Position numbers and translations under genes: made by a program
Assembly (NCBI GenBank): GCA_965198895.1
Contig: OZ240676.1
Coordinates: 3,286,001-3,350,000 of the forward strand
Direction of reading: 5' to 3'
Source of the DNA: LMUY01 sp965198895
GTDB lineage: Bacteria; Pseudomonadota; Alphaproteobacteria; Acetobacterales; Acetobacteraceae
Length of the DNA: 64,000 bases
Shown: positions 44,145 through 54,566 of the stretch, piece after piece
Layout: the number at the start of each line of letters is the position of its first letter
How positions within the stretch are numbered: position 1 is the first letter of the stretch
Notes under the pieces: generated by a model
The model's database searches: none
Seen by the model: the letters and a program-made list of their open reading frames with translations, nothing else
Told to the model about the DNA's origin: nothing

Positions 44145-45311
44145 TTAGGGTGATCCGAATCGAGACAACGCCCAGCTCGGCTCGATCGGACGGTTCGCTT
44201 CGGTCGCCAGCGCCGCCAGTTCCTCGCCGAGCGCCGGAGAATGCTTGAAGCCGTGCCCAGAGCAGGCGGAGGCCGCGAGCACGGACCCGTTCTCCCACAA
44301 CCGGTCCACGATGAACCCGGCGTCGGGTGTCACGGTGTAGAGGCAGGTGGCCGCCTTCACGAGCCGGTCCGACACGCCGCGCAGCTTCCCAGCCACATGG
44401 CGCTCGTAGATCATGCCGGATTCGTCCGCGGACACGATGCGGTCCACCTGGTTGGGATCGACATGCCCGGCATAGGTCTCGGTCGCCGCTTTTACCCCGG
44501 CGGCCCCGGGCAGTAGGGGGAAGCCATAGAGATAGTCTTCGGTCCGTGGGCCGTGCATCCAGATGAACGCGGGGCAGCGCGCCGGGTCATACAGAGCCGG
44601 TTCGTCCGCTTCGAACCACAGCAGGACCTGACGATGCACCTCGGTCACCTTGGGCAGGATGCCGCCAGCCAGACCGGGCAGCCACGCGCCACTTGCCAAC
44701 ACGATCTTTGCGGCCTCGATGCGGCCCCTGTCGGTCACTACGGCCACGCCGGAGCCGCAGGGCTCGATGCGTAGGACTTGCTCGTTGGTGCGGATCTCGG
44801 CGCCCGACGCGCGAGCCAACTGCAACTGCACGGCGACGCAGCGTTCCGGGGACAGCACGCCCGCGCTCGGTTCGAAATAGCCGTGTTCGGCGTCGCGCAC
44901 CTGGAATTGCGGGTAGCGCCGGCGGATCTCCGCGCTGTCCAGCATCTCGTGCGGGATGTCGTGCGAACGGGCGATGGCGAGCGTGCTGCCAAGGAAGCCG
45001 GGCTGGCCGTGGCTGGGGGCGCCGTCGCCCTCGCCGATGACCAGCATGCCGATCTGCTGGAACAGCGACTCGCCGGTCTGCTCCTCCAACTCGCGCCAGA
45101 TCTCGTGCGAGCGCCGCACCAGCGGGACGTAGGCCGCGCCTTCGGCGATGGCGAGGCGGGTGATGCGGGTCTCGCCATGGGTCGAGCCGCGGTCGTGCGG
45201 CGGGTCGAAGCGGTCGATGCCGATGGCGCGCACGCCCCGCAGGGCCAGCCGATGCAGGGTGGCGCTGCCGACAGCGCCCAGCCCGACGACGACGACGTCC
45301 GCGGTGCTCAT
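44145..45311 (-). CDS. SolA/MSOX-type FAD-dependent N-methyl amino acid oxidase
   Basis: The 388-residue flavoprotein opens with the dinucleotide fold VVVVGLGAVGSATLHRLA. It has the family motif GSTHGETRITRLA, a substrate-cavity arginine region, the covalent-flavin cysteine in ATCLYTVTPD and a C-terminal SGHGFKHSPALGE. It matches N-methyl-L-tryptophan oxidase/monomeric sarcosine oxidase: it demethylates an N-methyl amino acid with O2, giving formaldehyde and H2O2. The N-methyl substrate is by family. Its ATG overlaps the GAF gene stop. The formaldehyde and peroxide it would make link to formate oxidation and KatG elsewhere in the window, which is inference. Confidence 0.92.
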   Translation of the reverse strand: MSTADVVVVGLGAVGSATLHRLALRGVRAIGIDRFDPPHDRGSTHGETRITRLAIAEGAAYVPLVRRSHEIWRELEEQTGESLFQQIGMLVIGEGDGAPSHGQPGFLGSTLAIARSHDIPHEMLDSAEIRRRYPQFQVRDAEHGYFEPSAGVLSPERCVAVQLQLARASGAEIRTNEQVLRIEPCGSGVAVVTDRGRIEAAKIVLASGAWLPGLAGGILPKVTEVHRQVLLWFEADEPALYDPARCPAFIWMHGPRTEDYLYGFPLLPGAAGVKAATETYAGHVDPNQVDRIVSADESGMIYERHVAGKLRGVSDRLVKAATCLYTVTPDAGFIVDRLWENGSVLAASACSGHGFKHSPALGEELAALATEANRPIEPSWALSRFGSP

Positions 45312-45793
45312 GGCGCGGACAGGATCAGTGGGAGCGTCAGCCCGGCGATCATCATCAGTTCAGGCCTGTCGGCCTCACTGAACCGGTCGGTTGGGGCGGA
45401 GATGCTGAGGCTGGCGATGCATTTGCCGCCCAGCATCACCGGCACGTTCACCATGCCGGCGACGCCCAGGCTGAAGATCAGCGCGTGGTCGAAGAAGGTG
45501 CGTTCGATGTCGGCGGCGTTGTGGCAGATATACAGCTCGCCCTCGTCGATCGTCTTCTTGCCCCAATGCGTGTCCTTCTTCTGCTTGCGGCCGCCAACGG
45601 GGTAGGCAGTCGTGTTGCTGGAGTACAGCCGCTCGACTTCCGCCGTGGCGGCGAGGTGGTTGAGCGCGGTGAACAGATTGCGATCATACAGCCGGGCCAC
45701 GATGGCATCGATGGCGGCCCAGGCGGCATCGCGGTCCGGCCCGGCGGTTTGTTGCATCACGTGGGCGATGTCGCTGGTGGTGATTTCGGCCAT
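45308..45793 (-). CDS. GAF domain protein in the transport-oxidation operon
   Basis: The 161-residue soluble product has a GAF-like core: NLFTALNHLAATAEVERLYSSN, GELYICHNAADIE, LGVAGMVNVPVMLGGKCIA and LSISAPTDRFSEAD. The ATG at 45793 has AAGGGA upstream; the longer open frame has no similarity. There is no output domain. It sits between livM and the oxidase gene, with a 4-bp overlap with the latter. Such small GAF proteins occur beside amino-acid-type ABC operons and are proposed to sense or carry the substrate; its role here is unknown. Confidence 0.85.
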   Translation of the reverse strand: MAEITTSDIAHVMQQTAGPDRDAAWAAIDAIVARLYDRNLFTALNHLAATAEVERLYSSNTTAYPVGGRKQKKDTHWGKKTIDEGELYICHNAADIERTFFDHALIFSLGVAGMVNVPVMLGGKCIASLSISAPTDRFSEADRPELMMIAGLTLPLILSAP

Positions 45794-45804
45794 AGGATGT
45801 CCCT

Positions 45805-46713
45805 TCAGGATCGGCGTAACACGGGATGGTCGCGCGTTTCGGGCACTAGCCCGCGCGTGCGGAACCGCAGGATGACCAGCAGCGAGGCAGTGACCAGGAA
45901 TTGTTGCAAGGCGGCGCCCTGCACCGCACCGAGGCCCGGGATCAGCGGGGTGATGAAACGCGTGCCCTCGAGGAACACCACGACCACCACGCCGCCGAGC
46001 ACCGCCCCGCGATTGTTGCCGACGCCGCCGGACAGCAACGCCATCTTGATGTACAGCGTCAGCAGCGGCACGAAGATGTCGGGGACGATGTACGAGGTGT
46101 AGTGCGCATAAAGCGCCCCGGCGAGGCCCAGTACCGCGCATCCGATGGAGAAGGCGAGCACCTTGAAGGCCAGCACCGGCTTGCCCGCGACGGCGGCGAC
46201 CTGCTCGTCATCGCGGATGGCGCGCAACACGCGGCCGAACGGCGAGTAGCTGAGCCGCTGGGCCAACACGTATGCCACCAGCACGATCACGGCGACCAGC
46301 GCCAGATACATCAGGTTGAACTGAAGCGGCGACAGCGTGCCGCGCCACGGCCCTGGAATGCCGGAGATGCCGTCGGTGCCGTTGGTGAGCCAAGTCTCGT
46401 TGCTGGCGGTGATGCGGAACGCTTCGGCAAAACCAAGCGTCACGATGGCGAGGTAGTCGCCCCGTAGCCGCGCCGTGATCATCGCCACCAGTGCGCCCGC
46501 GACGCCGCCCGCGATCGTGCCGGCCACCATGCCGAGGCCGATGGAAACGCCTAACTTGGTGGTGAGCAGGGCGGAGGTATAGGCACCGACGGCGAAGAAC
46601 CCGACTAGGCCGAGGTTGACCAAGCCGGCCATGCCCCAGATCACGTTCAGCCCGACCGCCATCAGCGCATACAGCCCCGCCGTGACGCCGAGGGCGACGA
46701 TGTAGTTTTCCAC
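45805..46713 (-). CDS. livM: Branched-chain amino acid-type ABC transporter permease (LivM)
   Basis: The 302-residue inner-membrane permease has about eight hydrophobic segments. The family pattern GLYALMAVGLNVIWGMAGLV and GYTSALLTTKL-like start is present, and the EAA-like loop SPFGRVLRAIRDDEQVAA contacts the ATPase. With LivH it forms the channel for the substrate delivered by the binding protein encoded just upstream. It lies 4 bp after livH and 11 bp before the GAF gene. Confidence 0.92.
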   Translation of the reverse strand: MENYIVALGVTAGLYALMAVGLNVIWGMAGLVNLGLVGFFAVGAYTSALLTTKLGVSIGLGMVAGTIAGGVAGALVAMITARLRGDYLAIVTLGFAEAFRITASNETWLTNGTDGISGIPGPWRGTLSPLQFNLMYLALVAVIVLVAYVLAQRLSYSPFGRVLRAIRDDEQVAAVAGKPVLAFKVLAFSIGCAVLGLAGALYAHYTSYIVPDIFVPLLTLYIKMALLSGGVGNNRGAVLGGVVVVVFLEGTRFITPLIPGLGAVQGAALQQFLVTASLLVILRFRTRGLVPETRDHPVLRRS

Positions 46714-46717
46714 GCTC

Positions 46718-47584
46718 CTAATACGCCCTTTGCCCGAGGAGACCGGAGGGCCGCAGGATCAGCACCACCAGGATTGCAAGAAAGCCGATCACGCTACGGT
46801 AGTTCGGCGTCAGCACCAGCAGGCACAATTCCTCACCGACACCGATCACCAGCGCGCCCAGCACGGCGCCCGGTATGCTGCCCAGGCCGCCAACGACCGC
46901 CGCCGCGAACACCGACAGCATGACGCGGAAGCCGGTCAGCGGGTCGATCGTGGTGTCGAGACCGATCAGCATGCCGCCCACCCCGGCCAGCCCCATGCCG
47001 ACGAACGACACGATGCGCGCCACCCGCACGGCGTCCACCCCCTTGATGCGCGCGAGCGACGGGTTGTCGGCCACCGCGCGCATCGCCTTGCCGGCGCGGG
47101 TGAAGCTCAGGAAGGCGAACACCACCGCCATCACCACCACCGCGATGGCCATGTTCTTCAATTGCTGCGGGCCGAAATGCAGCCCGCCATACCGCCAATC
47201 CCGGCTGATCGGCAGGTCGTATTCCCGCAAGTCGTTGCCGAAGATCATGCGCAGCAGGTTCTCGAGCGCGATGGTCAGCGCGATGGAACCGATCGCGGTG
47301 GTGACGAACCCGGCGGCGCGGAACGGGCGCAGCACGAACTCGTCGCTCGCCACGCCGACCAGCCCCGCAGCCACGAACGCAAGGCCGAGCGACGGCACGA
47401 TGGACCAGCCTAAGACGACATTGCCGATCCATCCGGCAAATGCCCCCACCGTGAGGTGCGAGGCGAGCGCGAAATTCGGAAACCGCAGCACGGCGTAGAT
47501 GGCGGTGAGCCCGATGGCAGGCACCGCGAGAATGGTCCCGGCCATCAGCCCGTTCAGCACCAGTTGGGCGACATCGTCCAGCAA
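46718..47584 (-). CDS. livH: Branched-chain amino acid-type ABC transporter permease (LivH)
   Basis: The 288-residue inner-membrane permease has a family N-terminus (LVLNGLMAGTILAVPAIGLT), an ATPase-contact loop (TRAGKAMRAVADNPSLARI) and a C-terminal run PGAVLGALVIGVGEEL. It starts 1 bp before the stop of the binding-protein gene upstream. It pairs with LivM. The transported compound cannot be told from the permease. Confidence 0.92.
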   Translation of the reverse strand: MLDDVAQLVLNGLMAGTILAVPAIGLTAIYAVLRFPNFALASHLTVGAFAGWIGNVVLGWSIVPSLGLAFVAAGLVGVASDEFVLRPFRAAGFVTTAIGSIALTIALENLLRMIFGNDLREYDLPISRDWRYGGLHFGPQQLKNMAIAVVVMAVVFAFLSFTRAGKAMRAVADNPSLARIKGVDAVRVARIVSFVGMGLAGVGGMLIGLDTTIDPLTGFRVMLSVFAAAVVGGLGSIPGAVLGALVIGVGEELCLLVLTPNYRSVIGFLAILVVLILRPSGLLGQRAY

Positions 47585-48781
47585 TCAGACGACCTTCACG
47601 AAGGTCAGCGCACCGTTCTTGACCTGCAAATAGCGGAACTTGCAGTCCTTGATGTCGCCGATGTCGGTGAAGTCGCAGGGCCCGCTGGCGCCCTCGTAGT
47701 TAACCTCGCCACCCTTCGCGAGCACCGCCAGACCATCCACCGCCGTGTACACCTTGGTGCCGTCGCCCTGGCTGACTTTACGCACCGTATCGCGAATTGC
47801 CGTGCCCGTCGTGTCCTTCGCCTTCGCGATCGACAGGGCGACCAGGCTCATCCAATCGACTGCCTGGGTCTCGTAGGAATCCGGATCCTTCACGCCCAAT
47901 AGCTTGATCGCGTTGGCATAGGCCGGCGAGTCGACATCGGCCGAAGGCTGTACCGTGTAGGTGCCCTCCGTCACCTCCTTCGGCAGCGATTCGACCGCCT
48001 TGCCCGTCAGCGCGTAGGACTGGGTGAAGCGGCCGCCGTCATACCCGGCGCGATACAAATCGCGCAGCAGTACGCTGACATCGGGCGTGTAGCCGTTCAG
48101 GTAGATCATGTCCGGCTTGCCGCGCAGGATCTGGTCGACTTCGGAGCGGTAGCTGGTCTTATCCTTCTCGTAGATGAGGCCGCCGACGAACTCACTGCCG
48201 TGTTGCTTGACGACTTCCGCTACCCGGTCCTGCGTCGGCTGCGCGAACGGGGATTGGATCGACATGATCGCGATCCGTTTGGCGCCCGTCCCGGCCATGA
48301 ACTCGGCGTGCTTCTCGCCTTGCAGGTAATTGTTGGGCTGCGTGCGGATCAGGTAGCCCTGGTGCGGCAGCTTGGTGATGTTGTCGGCGCCCGACGTCGT
48401 GGTCAGGAACACTTTGCTCTCCCAGCAAACCGGCGCGACGGCCGTCGTCACGGCGGACGCCCAGGTGCCCATGATCACCGGCACCTTGTCCACGTCGATC
48501 AGTTTGCGGGCCGCGCGCACGGCAGGTTCGGGGTTGGTCTGCGTGTCCTCGATGGAGAAGGTGACCTTGCGGCCGAGCAGCCCGCCGGCGCTGTTGATCG
48601 TCTCGGCGACCGCCTGGATCGCCTTCAGCATGCGCGGCCCGTCGTAGCCGCCGGCGCCGGTTAGCGGCGTCAGCACGCCCAGCAGCAGCGGCTCGCTTTG
48701 CGCACGCGCGATGTACGGAGTGGCCAGCGCCGCCGCCGTGCCGGCGAGGATGCCGCGCCGTGTCAGTCCGATCGTGTTCAA
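47585..48781 (-). CDS. Periplasmic substrate-binding protein of a branched-chain-type ABC transporter (LivJ-like)
   Basis: The 398-residue protein has an N-terminal leader with twin arginines (NTIGLTRRGILAGTAAALATPYIARAQ), possibly Tat. The periplasmic binding fold type I follows: LLLGVLTPLTGAGGYDGPRM, INSAGGLLGRKVTFSIEDTQ, WASAVTTAVAPVCWESKV. It would capture an amino acid, urea or aromatic acid and pass it to LivHM. It begins ~175 bp after livF, with a family A repeat between, so the ATPase genes upstream may be made at a different level. Confidence 0.92.
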   Translation of the reverse strand: MNTIGLTRRGILAGTAAALATPYIARAQSEPLLLGVLTPLTGAGGYDGPRMLKAIQAVAETINSAGGLLGRKVTFSIEDTQTNPEPAVRAARKLIDVDKVPVIMGTWASAVTTAVAPVCWESKVFLTTTSGADNITKLPHQGYLIRTQPNNYLQGEKHAEFMAGTGAKRIAIMSIQSPFAQPTQDRVAEVVKQHGSEFVGGLIYEKDKTSYRSEVDQILRGKPDMIYLNGYTPDVSVLLRDLYRAGYDGGRFTQSYALTGKAVESLPKEVTEGTYTVQPSADVDSPAYANAIKLLGVKDPDSYETQAVDWMSLVALSIAKAKDTTGTAIRDTVRKVSQGDGTKVYTAVDGLAVLAKGGEVNYEGASGPCDFTDIGDIKDCKFRYLQVKNGALTFVKVV

Positions 48782-48807
48782 GAATAGGGTCCTCCTAGGT
48801 GTGTCTA

Positions 48808-48952
48808 GTCATGCCAGGGCTCGACCCTGGTAGCGACGGGGTTGGGCTGATGACGTCAGGCGAGTGTTTGGCACTGTCGCACGCACCATGGCGCAGCCGG
48901 TGTCTGCGGATCGCCGTGGATACCAGGCCCAAGGCCTGGCATGACGGTGTGT
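48808..48952. repeat. Family A palindromic element inside the liv operon
   Basis: This copy is inverted relative to those at 1232 and 57072. It has two hairpins: CCAGGG/CCCTGG (48815-48820, 48826-48831) at one end and CCAGGCC/GGCCTGG (48923-48929, 48933-48939) at the other, with shared blocks between (GACGGGGTTGGGCTG, GCCGTGGATACC). It separates livF from the binding-protein gene on the same strand. Confidence 0.75.
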
Positions 48953-48957
48953 GGCAC

Positions 48958-49665
48958 TTATCCACCAAGGAAAATCCGCCGGATCTCGGGGTCGGCGGCC
49001 AGCGTGCTCGCAACCCCCGTCGCCCCGTTGCGCCCGTCCACCAGCACGTAGGCCCGGTCGGCGATCGCCAGCGCCTCGTTGGCATTCTGCTCCACCAGCG
49101 CTACCGCCAGGCCGCCCTGGTTGATCGAGTGGATCTGGGCGAACAGCTCCTCCGCGGCTTTCGGCGACAGCCCGGCGGAGGGCTCGTCCAGCAGCAGCAG
49201 CACGGGGGCCACCATCAGCGCCATGCCCATCGCCAGCAATTGCCGCTCGCCGCCCGACAGCGTGCGCGCCGCCTGGCGCCGCTTGCGGCCGAGCACGGGG
49301 AAACGCTGCATCGCCTCATCCATCCTGCGCGGGATCTGCTTCGGGTCGACGTAGCCGCCCATCTCCAGGTTCTCGCGCACCGTCATGGTGGGAAAGACGT
49401 TGTTCTCCTGCGGGACATAGGCGATGCCGAGCCGCGCCAGGTCCGGCGGCGGCAGGCCGGCCACCGTCTTGCCCTGCAGTGTGATCGAGCCCTCGGATGG
49501 GACCAGCAGCCCGGCAACCGTCTTCAGCAGCGTCGATTTACCGGCGCCGTTGGGGCCGATGATGCAGACGATCTCGCCGGGTTCGACGGTGAAATCCAGG
49601 CCCTTCAGGATGTGGTCGGCCGACGTATACCCGGCGACGATGCCCGCGACCGTCAGGAGGCCCAA
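48958..49665 (-). CDS. livF: Branched-chain amino acid-type ABC transporter ATPase (LivF)
   Basis: The 235-residue ATPase (start TTG 49665, overlapping the livG stop) has Walker A GPNGAGKST, the LSGGERQ signature, Walker B VLLLLDEPSAGL and the switch His region. The length is as expected for LivF (about 235). The longer open frame to 49866 adds residues without similarity. It energises LivHM together with LivG. Confidence 0.92.
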   Translation of the reverse strand: MGLLTVAGIVAGYTSADHILKGLDFTVEPGEIVCIIGPNGAGKSTLLKTVAGLLVPSEGSITLQGKTVAGLPPPDLARLGIAYVPQENNVFPTMTVRENLEMGGYVDPKQIPRRMDEAMQRFPVLGRKRRQAARTLSGGERQLLAMGMALMVAPVLLLLDEPSAGLSPKAAEELFAQIHSINQGGLAVALVEQNANEALAIADRAYVLVDGRNGATGVASTLAADPEIRRIFLGG

Positions 49666-50423
49666 CGCTTGCCCCCCATATACGCGTCCTGCACCGCGCC
49701 GTCGGCGGCGACTTCGGCGAAGCTGCCCTCGGTCAGCCGGCGACCCTCCGCCATGACGATGACGTGGTCGCAGAGCCGGGCGATCATGTCCATCTGGTGC
49801 TCGATCAGCAGCAGGGTGATGCCCTCGGCCACGATCTCCTGCAGGCGTTCGCCGATCTCGCGGCATAGCGTGGGGTTCACGCCGGCGAGCGGTTCGTCCA
49901 GCAGGATCAGTTTCGGCTGGGTCATCAGCGCGCGCCCGATCTCGAGCAGTTTCTTTTGGCCGCCGGAGAGGGCCGCCGCCGGGTTGTCGATCACGGGGAA
50001 CAGGCGCAGGCGTTTCGCGATGGCCTCGGCGCGGTCTTGCAGCACAGCCTCGCGCGCGAGCATCGCCCGGGTGCGCAGCAGGGCGGTGAGGACGCCTTCG
50101 CCGGGTTGTGCGGCCCCGTACAGCAGCAGGTTTTCCCGCACCGTCAGCCGGGGGCAGCCGCGGGCGATCTGGAAGGTGCGGACGAGGCCGGCGCGGGTGA
50201 TGCGGTCCGCCCGCCAGCCGGCGATGTCCTGGCCGTCGAACACGATGCGGCCGGTGTTGGGCGGGACCACGCCCGAGATGCAGTTGAACAGCGTAGTCTT
50301 GCCGGCGCCGTTCGGGCCGATCAGCCCGGTGATGATGCCCGGTGCCACGTCCAGATCCACGCCATTCAGCGCGTGCACGCCGTAGAACTGGCGGGTCACG
50401 TCGCGGATCTGCAGCAAAGCCAT
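49653..50423 (-). CDS. livG: Branched-chain amino acid-type ABC transporter ATPase (LivG)
   Basis: The 256-residue ATPase starts at ATG 50423 (MALLQIRDVTRQFYGVHALN). It has Walker A GPNGAGKTT, LSGGQKKLLEIGRAL, Walker B ILLDEPLAGVNP and a C-terminal EGRRLTEGSFAEV. It is the first gene of the minus-strand run and overlaps livF by 13 bp. Upstream, 183 bp with a family B repeat separate it from the divergent binding-protein gene, and this should contain the operon promoter. Confidence 0.93.
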   Translation of the reverse strand: MALLQIRDVTRQFYGVHALNGVDLDVAPGIITGLIGPNGAGKTTLFNCISGVVPPNTGRIVFDGQDIAGWRADRITRAGLVRTFQIARGCPRLTVRENLLLYGAAQPGEGVLTALLRTRAMLAREAVLQDRAEAIAKRLRLFPVIDNPAAALSGGQKKLLEIGRALMTQPKLILLDEPLAGVNPTLCREIGERLQEIVAEGITLLLIEHQMDMIARLCDHVIVMAEGRRLTEGSFAEVAADGAVQDAYMGGKRWAS

Positions 50424-50477
50424 GTCACCCCCGCCGTTCAATCCGCTATGCCTGATAAGCAGCAACCGTGCCAAGTG

Positions 50478-50521
50478 CACCCCTCACCCCGGCCCTCTCC
50501 CGCAAGGGGAGCGGGAGAGGA
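50478..50521. repeat. Family B repeat in a divergent promoter region
   Basis: The arms CCTCTCCCGC (50494-50503) and GCGGGAGAGG (50511-50520) flank the loop AAGGGGA, preceded by CCCCTCACCCCGG. Unlike most copies it lies between divergent gene starts (livG and the peptide-type binding protein), so a terminator role is not obvious. Confidence 0.75.
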
Positions 50522-50606
50522 AGGTCTGGCCTAAGTGTGCGGCGGCATGGACAGGGGGTTGTGTTTTAGGCTGAATGCCGGCAACGAAACGGCCGGAGAC
50601 CACGCA

Positions 50607-52181
50607 ATGCATCGCCGCACCTTGCTCCAGACGGCGGCCGCTTCACTGCTGGCTGCGCCCGCGATCGCGCAACCGGCCAAGACCACGACGCTGCGCTTCG
50701 TGCCCCAGGCCAACCTCACGCTGCTGGACCCGGTGTTCACCACGGCGATCGTCACCGGCAACCACGGCAACTACGTGTTCGACACCTTGTACGCCTGCCC
50801 GATGGACGGGCAACCGCGGCCGCAAATGGCCGAGGGGCACGAGATCTCGCCCGACGGCCGTACCTGGCGCATTCGCCTGCGCGAGGGCCTCAAATTCCAC
50901 GACAACACCCCGGTGCGCGCCGTCGACTGCGTGGCGAGCATCCAGCGCTGGGGCAAGCGGGACCCGTTCGGCCAGCTGATTGCCAAGGTCGTGGAGACCT
51001 GGGGTGCGCCCGACGACCGCACGATCGAGCTGAAGCTCACCCGGCCATTCCCGCTGTTGGCCACCGGGCTCGGCAAGCCCGATGCGTCGCAGGCGGTCAT
51101 GATGCCCGAGCGCCTGGCCAAGACCGATCCCAACACGCAGATCACGGAGATGGTCGGCTCCGGCCCGTACCGCTTCCTGCCGGGCGAGTTCAACACCGGC
51201 AGCCATGTCGGGTACGAGAAGTTCACCGGCTACGTGCCCCGCAGCGAGAAGCCGGATTGGGCGACGGGCGGCAAGGTTGCGCATTTCGACCGCGTCGAGT
51301 GGCAGATCATCCCCGACCCGGCCACCGCCGCCGCCGCCCTGCACAATGGCGAAATCGACTGGTGGGAGCAGCCGCTGAACGATCTGCTGCCTACGTTGGC
51401 GTCCGACCACGCGATCCGGCTGATGGTCGGCAACCCGCAAGGCAACGAATCGCTGATGCGGATGAACTGCCTGCAGCCGCCGTTTAACGACGTCGCGGTC
51501 CGCCGGGCGGTGCTGATGGGCGTGAACCAGGAAGACTACATGCGCGCGACCTTCGGCGACGACCAGTCGCTTTGGCGCACCTGCCGCAGCGAGTTCCCCT
51601 GCGGCACAGTGTATGAAACCGACGACGACGGCACGCTGATGAAGGGCGACCTGGAAGCCGCGCAGGCCGCGCTGAAGGCGACCAGCTACGCCGGGCAGCG
51701 CGTGGTGCTGTTGGACCCGACCGACTACCCCGCGATATCGCCACTCTGCGTGGTCACGGCCGATCTGCTGACGAAGATGGGCTTCAACGTGGACCTGCAA
51801 GCGATGGATTGGGGCACGGTGGTGCAGCGCCGGTCCAGCATGGAGCCGGTGGAGAAAGGCGGCTGGAGCGTGTTCCACACCTTTGGCTCGTCGGGTGGGT
51901 ATTCATCGCCGGCCACCTCGGCGCTGGTGCGCGGCCAGGGCAAGGCCGGGTGGTTCGGCTGGTGGTCCAGCGACAAGGCCGAGGAACTGACGCAGGAGTG
52001 GCTGGCCGCACCCGATTTGGCGTCGCAGAAGCGCATCGCGGCGGAAATTTCGCGGCTGGCGATGAGCGAGGTGGCGACTGTCCCGCTCGGTATCAATTTC
52101 AGCAAGACGGCGTATCGCAGCAGCATCACGGGCGTCCTGCAGGGGGTGGCACCGTATCCGTGGAACGTTCGCCCGGCTTAG
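50607..52181 (+). CDS. Periplasmic substrate-binding protein of a peptide/nickel-type ABC transporter (family 5)
   Basis: With ATG 50607 the 524-residue protein has a signal peptide (HRRTLLQTAAASLLAAPAIAQ), with an RR that makes Tat export possible. The SBP family 5 fold follows: LRFVPQANLTLLDPVFTTA, PQMAEGHEISPDGRTWRIRL and VRRAVLMGVNQEDYMRATF. GGAGA precedes the start. These proteins bind peptides, opines or metal chelates. No permease or ATPase gene accompanies it here, so it either works with distant genes or feeds another system. Confidence 0.9.
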   Translation: MHRRTLLQTAAASLLAAPAIAQPAKTTTLRFVPQANLTLLDPVFTTAIVTGNHGNYVFDTLYACPMDGQPRPQMAEGHEISPDGRTWRIRLREGLKFHDNTPVRAVDCVASIQRWGKRDPFGQLIAKVVETWGAPDDRTIELKLTRPFPLLATGLGKPDASQAVMMPERLAKTDPNTQITEMVGSGPYRFLPGEFNTGSHVGYEKFTGYVPRSEKPDWATGGKVAHFDRVEWQIIPDPATAAAALHNGEIDWWEQPLNDLLPTLASDHAIRLMVGNPQGNESLMRMNCLQPPFNDVAVRRAVLMGVNQEDYMRATFGDDQSLWRTCRSEFPCGTVYETDDDGTLMKGDLEAAQAALKATSYAGQRVVLLDPTDYPAISPLCVVTADLLTKMGFNVDLQAMDWGTVVQRRSSMEPVEKGGWSVFHTFGSSGGYSSPATSALVRGQGKAGWFGWWSSDKAEELTQEWLAAPDLASQKRIAAEISRLAMSEVATVPLGINFSKTAYRSSITGVLQGVAPYPWNVRPA

Positions 52182-52304
52182 CCGTCGGTCAAAAGCCTCA
52201 TCTGGGTTTCTTTCTTTCGCGCAAATCCGCTACATCTAAAGCGCGCCACCCGGGTGACCGGGGTGCAGACCGCGTCGATCGGCGCGCTAACAGCGGAGAG
52301 ACAG

Positions 52305-54503
<2,199 letters not shown>

Positions 54504-54517
54504 CGCTTTCGTGCCCT

Positions 54518-54545
54518 CATCCTCCCCCTGAAAAGGGGGAGGATG
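54518..54545. terminator. Perfect 12-bp hairpin after katG
   Basis: The arms CATCCTCCCCCT (54518-54529) and AGGGGGAGGATG (54534-54545) close on the loop GAAA. It lies 15 bp after the katG stop and contains the ATG at 54543, the apparent start of the next gene, which supports a later start for it. No T-run follows. Confidence 0.65.
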
Positions 54546-54566
54546 TTCCCTGGGGAGGACTGCCGG

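Noticed and set aside
48808..48952. Possible CRISPR repeat-spacer unit
   Set aside because: The repeats are palindromic intergenic elements of unequal length scattered through the window, not an array with regular spacers.
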